From Lactobacillus sp. CBA3606 (lineage in GTDB: Bacteria; Bacillota; Bacilli; Lactobacillales; Lactobacillaceae): DNA of 64,000 nt. This document shows, one piece after another, positions 59,566 through 64,000 of the stretch. Positions within the stretch are counted from its first letter, which is position 1, and each line of letters opens with the position of its first letter. The position numbers and the translations under genes are program-made. The notes beneath the pieces were generated by a model. It made no database searches. It worked only from the letters and a program-made list of their open reading frames with translations, and was not told the origin of the DNA. Location: positions 1,550,001-1,614,000 of the forward strand of contig NZ_CP027194.1 in NCBI RefSeq assembly GCF_002970935.1, in the 5' to 3' direction.

Positions 59566-61665
59566 ATGACAAAAAATAGTCCAGTGACAACTGGTGCTGA
59601 ACGTCTATTAGACTACTTAGTCTATACGACCGAATATCTCAGCATGGAAGAGATACGTGAACTATTTAATATTTCCAGACGTACAGCTTTCAACTGGTTA
59701 GCAATAATTAATAGGAAACTAATTAGTGAAAAGCTTACACCCATCATAAATATCCCTCGTTATGGCTATAAATTAAATGATCAAGCCCGGCACCAATTAG
59801 CCCAACAGCACCTTAAAATGACTCCAGCATCAGCTGAAGAGAGTTTAAACTTAGGTCCCCAAGAACGACGAACTGAAATTATTTGGCTATTACTTCAAGG
59901 CCAAAATAACATCTCAATTAATAGATTATCTGAATACTTTAGTTGCTCTCGCAACACAATTATCAAAGATTTCAAAGAGCTTAATCTGGCTTTTCCAAAG
60001 TTAACAATTATCAGCACTCACCAAGGACGCAAGATTGACAGCGCTGAACGAACCGTCCGACTCGTTATCTATGAATTATTACAGCGTCACAACACCGCTA
60101 TGTTTAAGTTCATTGATACACTAAATTATAGTGTGACAAAGTATGAACAAATCATTATCGACTGTCAGTCAAGGTTACACATGAATTTCTCGGAAAATGC
60201 GATTCATCAGCTGACTTATTTACTGATTTTTTCAGATTGGCGAATTCGTCAAGGAAAAGTCATTCAAGACGAGAGTGATTACTATTGGATTGTTGAAAAT
60301 ACGAATGGTGTCATCTCAACTTGTGAGAACATTATGGAGGCTATCTTTGGTAAAACTTACGATGTCGGAGAGGTTATTTTTCTGAGTAAAGTTGTACTTT
60401 GCTCACAAGCAACTGAGATGGATTGTGTCAATGCCAGTCTGTACGATGATTTAAATGATATTTCGCAAGAAATTATTTTCCGGTATGAACAACTAACTGG
60501 CGAAAAAGTTTCTTACAAATTATTCACTAAAGTGCTCTGTAATCACCTATATTCAACTTTTTTTCGTGTGAAATTTGAAATACCATTTTCTTCTAGCGAA
60601 ATAGATGCCATCAAAAAACGTTATCCACGTTTAGTCAAATTCACAGCTATTGCCTGTGATCCCTTGGAACACTACCTTGGGAAACGTCTACCAAGCAATG
60701 AAGTGGCTTTAATTTGTTTATACTTTGGTCCTGGTGACAGTAACGAGTATCAGGATTTGCAAGATACGGATAAATTTAAGCGAGCTTCACTAGCTGAAGT
60801 TTTAGTGGTTTGTTCAAGTGGTATTGGGACTTCTGTCATGCTTTACAATGAACTTAGCAAAACATATCCCTTAATAAAATTTTCATTACCCTTAGAGATT
60901 CGAGAATTACCAGAGATATTCAGATTGAACTATCAAGCACAATTAATTATTAGCACAGCACCACTTGACGAAAATGACTATCAAATTCCGGTGGTTAATG
61001 TAAAAGCTATTCTTACTGAACACGATCAGAGCTTAATTGAAGCTCAATTTAGAAATAAATTACCACGAAAAATTGAACACAATACAAATGTCGTTAGTCA
61101 CTTGCTGGAAATCATTAATGACTATGCCACTGTTAATGACGAAAACGGTTTACGGCTAAGTCTTGACAAATTTATTTTTCCTGATAATAATCGAGAATCC
61201 ACTCACACCGATCGGCCATCACTAGGCAGTATTTTGCCAGCCAATCATATCAAGTTGCTTCACAACAACGGTCAATTAACTTGGGATGAAGTTTTAAAAA
61301 TTGGCTGTCAGATGCTAGAAGAAGACCAAATTATTGAATCACGCTATTACTCAGAAATCCAAAAATTAATTAATCAGTATGGTCCATATATGTTAATTGC
61401 TAATAATATCTTTTTAGCCCACGCTGCACCAAGCCAGGGCAGTAAAACGGTTGGGTTATCCCTAGTCCTATTGGATCAACCTTTAAAAATCACTGCTAAA
61501 AACCAAAGCGTTTATGTCACATGCATCTTTGTACTATCTCCCGGCTTAAAACATGAACATGAGCGCGCATTAACAGAGCTAATTGACATCGTCCGAAATA
61601 CTGATAATGTTAAAAAGCTTTTGAAAGCATCAACCGTACAGGATGTACGTGAAATTATTATTTAA
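59566..61665 (+). CDS. PRD-containing transcriptional activator (BglG/MtlR/LicR type)
   Basis: A 699-residue multi-domain activator. Order: HTH (residues 10-70, YLSMEEIRELFNISRRTAFNW), second HTH (about 90-150, NNISINRLSEYFSCSRNTIIKDF), PRD1 and PRD2 (about 185-400), a GatB-like EIIB domain (about 412-500, EVLVVCSSGIGTSVML with a Cys) and an EIIA-like domain (about 550-695, NNIFLAHAAPSQG with the His). Such proteins sense PTS activity and substrate by phosphorylation and activate PTS operons. AGGAGG precedes ATG 59566. Expected targets are the operon upstream and the epimerase 12 nt downstream. Confidence 0.9.
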   Translation: MTKNSPVTTGAERLLDYLVYTTEYLSMEEIRELFNISRRTAFNWLAIINRKLISEKLTPIINIPRYGYKLNDQARHQLAQQHLKMTPASAEESLNLGPQERRTEIIWLLLQGQNNISINRLSEYFSCSRNTIIKDFKELNLAFPKLTIISTHQGRKIDSAERTVRLVIYELLQRHNTAMFKFIDTLNYSVTKYEQIIIDCQSRLHMNFSENAIHQLTYLLIFSDWRIRQGKVIQDESDYYWIVENTNGVISTCENIMEAIFGKTYDVGEVIFLSKVVLCSQATEMDCVNASLYDDLNDISQEIIFRYEQLTGEKVSYKLFTKVLCNHLYSTFFRVKFEIPFSSSEIDAIKKRYPRLVKFTAIACDPLEHYLGKRLPSNEVALICLYFGPGDSNEYQDLQDTDKFKRASLAEVLVVCSSGIGTSVMLYNELSKTYPLIKFSLPLEIRELPEIFRLNYQAQLIISTAPLDENDYQIPVVNVKAILTEHDQSLIEAQFRNKLPRKIEHNTNVVSHLLEIINDYATVNDENGLRLSLDKFIFPDNNRESTHTDRPSLGSILPANHIKLLHNNGQLTWDEVLKIGCQMLEEDQIIESRYYSEIQKLINQYGPYMLIANNIFLAHAAPSQGSKTVGLSLVLLDQPLKITAKNQSVYVTCIFVLSPGLKHEHERALTELIDIVRNTDNVKKLLKASTVQDVREIII

Positions 61666-61677
61666 GGAGTAAAAATC

Positions 61678-62373
61678 ATGTTAGAAAATTTAAAACAGTA
61701 TGTCTATGAGCAAAATATGCGTTTGCCAAAGTTAAACTTAGTCACTTTTACTTGGGGAAATGTTTCAGCAGTAGACCGCGAACATAACCTTTTTGTCATT
61801 AAACCATCTGGTGTAGCTTACGACAAACTCACTCCAGAGGATATGATAGTTTGTGACTTTAATGGCAACGTCATTGAAGGCACATTAAATCCATCTAGTG
61901 ATACACCTACCCATGCCTATTTATATCAACATTTTCCAAAAATTGGCGGTATTGTTCACACTCATTCACCTTGGGCAGTCTCATTCGCACAAGCAGGCAT
62001 GGATCTACCAGCACTAGGAACAACCCACGCAGACACTTTTTATGGCCCAGTCCCGGTTTCTGAAGCATTAACCAAAGCAGAAATCGAATCAGCGTATGAA
62101 AAAAACACCGGAATTGTTATCGCGCGTACTTTCAAAGATCACAACATCGACCCAATGGCCGTACCAGCTGTCTTAGTCCGTCAACACGGCCCGTTTACTT
62201 GGGGAGAAACAGCTGCCAACGCTGTCTATAACGCTAAGGTTCTAGAAGTTGTTGCTGAAATGGACTATCACACACTCCAATTAACCCGTAATGATAGTTC
62301 TGTTCCACAATTTCTACTCGATAAACACTATTATCGCAAACATGGTAAAGACGCTTACTATGGTCAAAAATAG
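61678..62373 (+). CDS. L-ribulose-5-phosphate 4-epimerase
   Basis: A 231-residue AraD/UlaF/SgbE-family zinc epimerase turning L-ribulose-5-phosphate into D-xylulose-5-phosphate. Signatures: LVTFTWGNVSAVDRE (residue 21 on), IKPSGVAYD, SSDTPTHAYLY, zinc ligands in GIVHTHSPWA (about 95-97) and RQHGPFTWGE (about 170), and C-terminal KHYYRKHGKDAYYGQK. Strong paralogue of 62607..63329. AAGGAG precedes ATG 61678. It joins the PRD regulator gene in one transcript and probably handles the product of the adjacent PTS. Confidence 0.92.
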   Translation: MLENLKQYVYEQNMRLPKLNLVTFTWGNVSAVDREHNLFVIKPSGVAYDKLTPEDMIVCDFNGNVIEGTLNPSSDTPTHAYLYQHFPKIGGIVHTHSPWAVSFAQAGMDLPALGTTHADTFYGPVPVSEALTKAEIESAYEKNTGIVIARTFKDHNIDPMAVPAVLVRQHGPFTWGETAANAVYNAKVLEVVAEMDYHTLQLTRNDSSVPQFLLDKHYYRKHGKDAYYGQK

Positions 62374-62546
62374 CCACAATATTCTGTGCTTAGCTAATTG
62401 AATAATTACCCATTTCATTGAATTAGGCTAACTAAACTATTAACTATCAGACAATTTTTTTGAAAATGCCCTACTAAAACTTGTTTCTTTATATGTCTTA
62501 GATAGACTCAAATATTCATTATTAAAAAAGTTGGCTTTGTGAACTT

Positions 62547-62607
62547 AGACAATAAAATCTCCCTTGAATTAACCATGATTCGTCATTCAAGGGAGATTTT
62601 ATTGTCT
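62547..62607. terminator. bidirectional terminator between two epimerase genes
   Basis: Perfect 23-bp stem (62547..62569 with 62585..62607) around a 15-nt loop, T-rich on both sides. It serves both convergent epimerase genes and reaches the stop codon of the minus-strand copy. The 233 nt between the genes hold nothing else that I can identify. Confidence 0.92.
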
Positions 62608-63329
62608 TATTCACTATGCGTCATTGATTGCGGATTGTTTTGACCATAATAGGCATCCTTACCATGTTTACGATAATAATGCTTATCTAACAGATATTGT
62701 GGGACATGACTATCTTGGTGTGATAGTGTCAGTGCATGATAATCAATTTCGGCAACAACTTCTAAAACCTTAGCATTATAAACTGCTTTGGCAGCTGTTT
62801 CCCCCCAAGTAAATGGACCATGTTGAGATACCAATACACCTGGAATAGCTTCTGAATCAATATGGCGATCCTTAAAAGTTTTGACAATAACAGCACCAGT
62901 TTCTGCTTCATACGCCGTTTCGATTTGTTGCTTACTCAAGGGCTCTGAAACTGGAACATCCCCATAAAAAGTATCAGCCGCAGTCGTATTTAAGGCCGGG
63001 ACATCCATGTTAGCAGAGGCGAATGCCACCGCCCAAGGAGAGTGCGTGTGCACAATGCCACCAATTTGGGGGAAAGCATTATATAGGACAGTATGTGTTG
63101 GTGTATCACTAGATGGATTTAACTTGCCTTCCACTACTTCACCTTTAAGATTAACAACGACCATATCACTAGGCTTTAATTCATCATAGGCGACCCCACT
63201 GGGTTTGATGACAAATAATCCTTTTTCACGGTCAATCCCACTAACATTCCCCCAAGTAAATGTTACTAACCCCAATTTTGGTAACTGCATATTCGCTTCA
63301 TAAACTTTTTCTTTTAATGCTTCAAGCAT
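62607..63329 (-). CDS. L-ribulose-5-phosphate 4-epimerase (UlaF/SgbE-like)
   Basis: A 240-residue epimerase with the same motifs as its convergent paralogue: LVTFTWGNVSGIDRE, IKPSGVAYDE, zinc ligands in GIVHTHSPWA and SQHGPFTWGE, KHYYRKHGKDAYYGQ, plus ten extra C-terminal residues. GGAGG 6 nt before ATG 63329 fixes the start (a GTG lies two codons earlier). Its start overlaps the end of the UlaE-type gene by 8 bp (ATGCTTGA), so the two epimerases are made together and convert L-xylulose-5-phosphate to D-xylulose-5-phosphate. Confidence 0.92.
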   Translation of the reverse strand: MLEALKEKVYEANMQLPKLGLVTFTWGNVSGIDREKGLFVIKPSGVAYDELKPSDMVVVNLKGEVVEGKLNPSSDTPTHTVLYNAFPQIGGIVHTHSPWAVAFASANMDVPALNTTAADTFYGDVPVSEPLSKQQIETAYEAETGAVIVKTFKDRHIDSEAIPGVLVSQHGPFTWGETAAKAVYNAKVLEVVAEIDYHALTLSHQDSHVPQYLLDKHYYRKHGKDAYYGQNNPQSMTHSE

Positions 63330-64000
63330 GAACACCCTCCTGTTCTAATCCAACTTTGGTGAATAACGCATCAAAATACTTCTTAGCCATAGTCACTTCA
63401 CGAATCGAATCATCAGCTTTTTCAGTCCACATCTCAATTGTGAATGCTCCGTGATAATTCAATCGCTTTAAGGTTCGTAAGCAACCTTCAAAGTCTACCG
63501 TTCCTTCACCGAAAGGAACATCACGAAATTGCCCGATACTATCAGGTGTAACTGGCTGAGTATCCTTCAAATGTACTGCCACAATATTATCCAAGCCAAC
63601 TTCTAAATCATGTGCCACATCATTATCCGGCCATGCAGTCAAATTACCCACATCAGGGTAAGCTTGGAGCCATGGGCTGTGGATCTGACTTTTAATATCA
63701 CGAATCTTTTCTAATGAATTTAGAAACTGATCGTCCATTGTTTCAATCGCCAACATGACTTCTTTAGAAGCTGCATATTCGACACCTACTTTTAGGTTTT
63801 CTAAAAAAAATTCCCGTGACAAAATCGTCTTTGGCTCATAATAAACATCGTACCCAGCTAATTGAATATTTCGAATACCCAGATCACTGGCTAGATCAAT
63901 TGCTTGTAATAACATTTTCAGACTGGTTTGGCGAACCGCTACATCCGCAGATCCTAACGGAAACCGTCGTTGACCGCTCAGCATCAACGTATGGATTCTG
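63322..64000 (-). CDS. L-ribulose-5-phosphate 3-epimerase (UlaE/SgbU-like), N-terminus outside window
   Basis: The C-terminal 226 or so residues of a TIM-barrel epimerase; the frame is open through the window edge, where RIHTLMLSGQRRFPLGS matches the middle of UlaE-type proteins (about 280 residues in full), so roughly 60 residues are missing. Metal and substrate residues are visible in QLAGYDVYYE, LAIETMDDQF, YPDVGNLTAWPDND, VAVHLKDTQP and FTIEMWTEKADD. It converts L-xylulose-5-phosphate to L-ribulose-5-phosphate, as in ascorbate or xylulose breakdown. Upstream genes lie outside the window. Confidence 0.92.
   Translation of the reverse strand, partial: RIHTLMLSGQRRFPLGSADVAVRQTSLKMLLQAIDLASDLGIRNIQLAGYDVYYEPKTILSREFFLENLKVGVEYAASKEVMLAIETMDDQFLNSLEKIRDIKSQIHSPWLQAYPDVGNLTAWPDNDVAHDLEVGLDNIVAVHLKDTQPVTPDSIGQFRDVPFGEGTVDFEGCLRTLKRLNYHGAFTIEMWTEKADDSIREVTMAKKYFDALFTKVGLEQEGVHA

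Overview
The window looks like chromosomal DNA of a lactic acid bacterium of the Lactiplantibacillus plantarum/pentosus group. The support is indirect: a WxL/LPXTG surface-protein cluster, the heterodimeric LacL/LacM beta-galactosidase next to a Leloir pathway set, many PTS operons with CcpA-type cre boxes, Gram-positive ribosome binding sites and moderate GC. A perfect 16-bp parS palindrome at 4181..4196 suggests an origin-proximal location. I saw no rRNA, tRNA, CRISPR array, insertion sequence or prophage.

Layout. 1-2804 (minus): cell-surface complex genes (LPXTG-like, two WxL proteins, a WxL-interacting DUF916 protein, and the start of a fifth secreted protein). 3486-4070: orphan TetR regulator. 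4198-8451 (minus): sbcC and sbcD. 8801-9451: aquaporin-family channel. 9525-12842 (minus): ABC1/UbiB-like kinase and an NADH oxidase with Ser in place of the catalytic Cys. 13020-16898: a LacI-controlled operon (6-phospho-beta-glucosidase, allulose-6-phosphate epimerase-like, RpiB-like isomerase) ending in the frameshifted stump of a PTS permease. 17159-28491: galR, galT, galE and galK on minus; lacL, lacM and lacS on plus; galM on minus. This imports lactose/galactose, splits it and carries galactose to glucose-1-phosphate.

28624-37122: a hydroaromatic cluster divergent from a LysR regulator: shikimate/quinate dehydrogenase, MFS carrier, dehydroquinate dehydratase, ApbE flavin transferase and a 767-residue flavinylated reductase fused to a flavin reductase domain, plus a second paralogous MFS carrier. 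The gene set suggests anaerobic reduction of quinate/shikimate as an electron sink, and is the most interesting system here. 37337-43411 (minus): a beta-glucoside PTS operon (bglG-type antiterminator, EIIBCA, two 6-phospho-beta-glucosidases) with two RAT/terminator leaders. 43728-44345: HAD phosphatase. 44619-50650 (minus): complete L-rhamnose operon (MFS, rhaB, rhaM, rhaA, rhaD, YitT-like membrane protein) divergent from an AraC regulator, followed by a YueI-family gene.

52416-64000: a DeoR regulator divergent from a galactitol-type PTS operon (A, B, C, small membrane protein, class II aldolase), then a second galactitol-type PTS (A, C, B) with a PRD activator and an L-ribulose-5-phosphate 4-epimerase, then on minus a second 4-epimerase and a UlaE-type 3-epimerase running off the window. 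These funnel phosphorylated pentose or hexose derivatives to xylulose-5-phosphate or triose phosphates. Many of the sugar operons carry a cre-like box at or just downstream of the predicted start of transcription.
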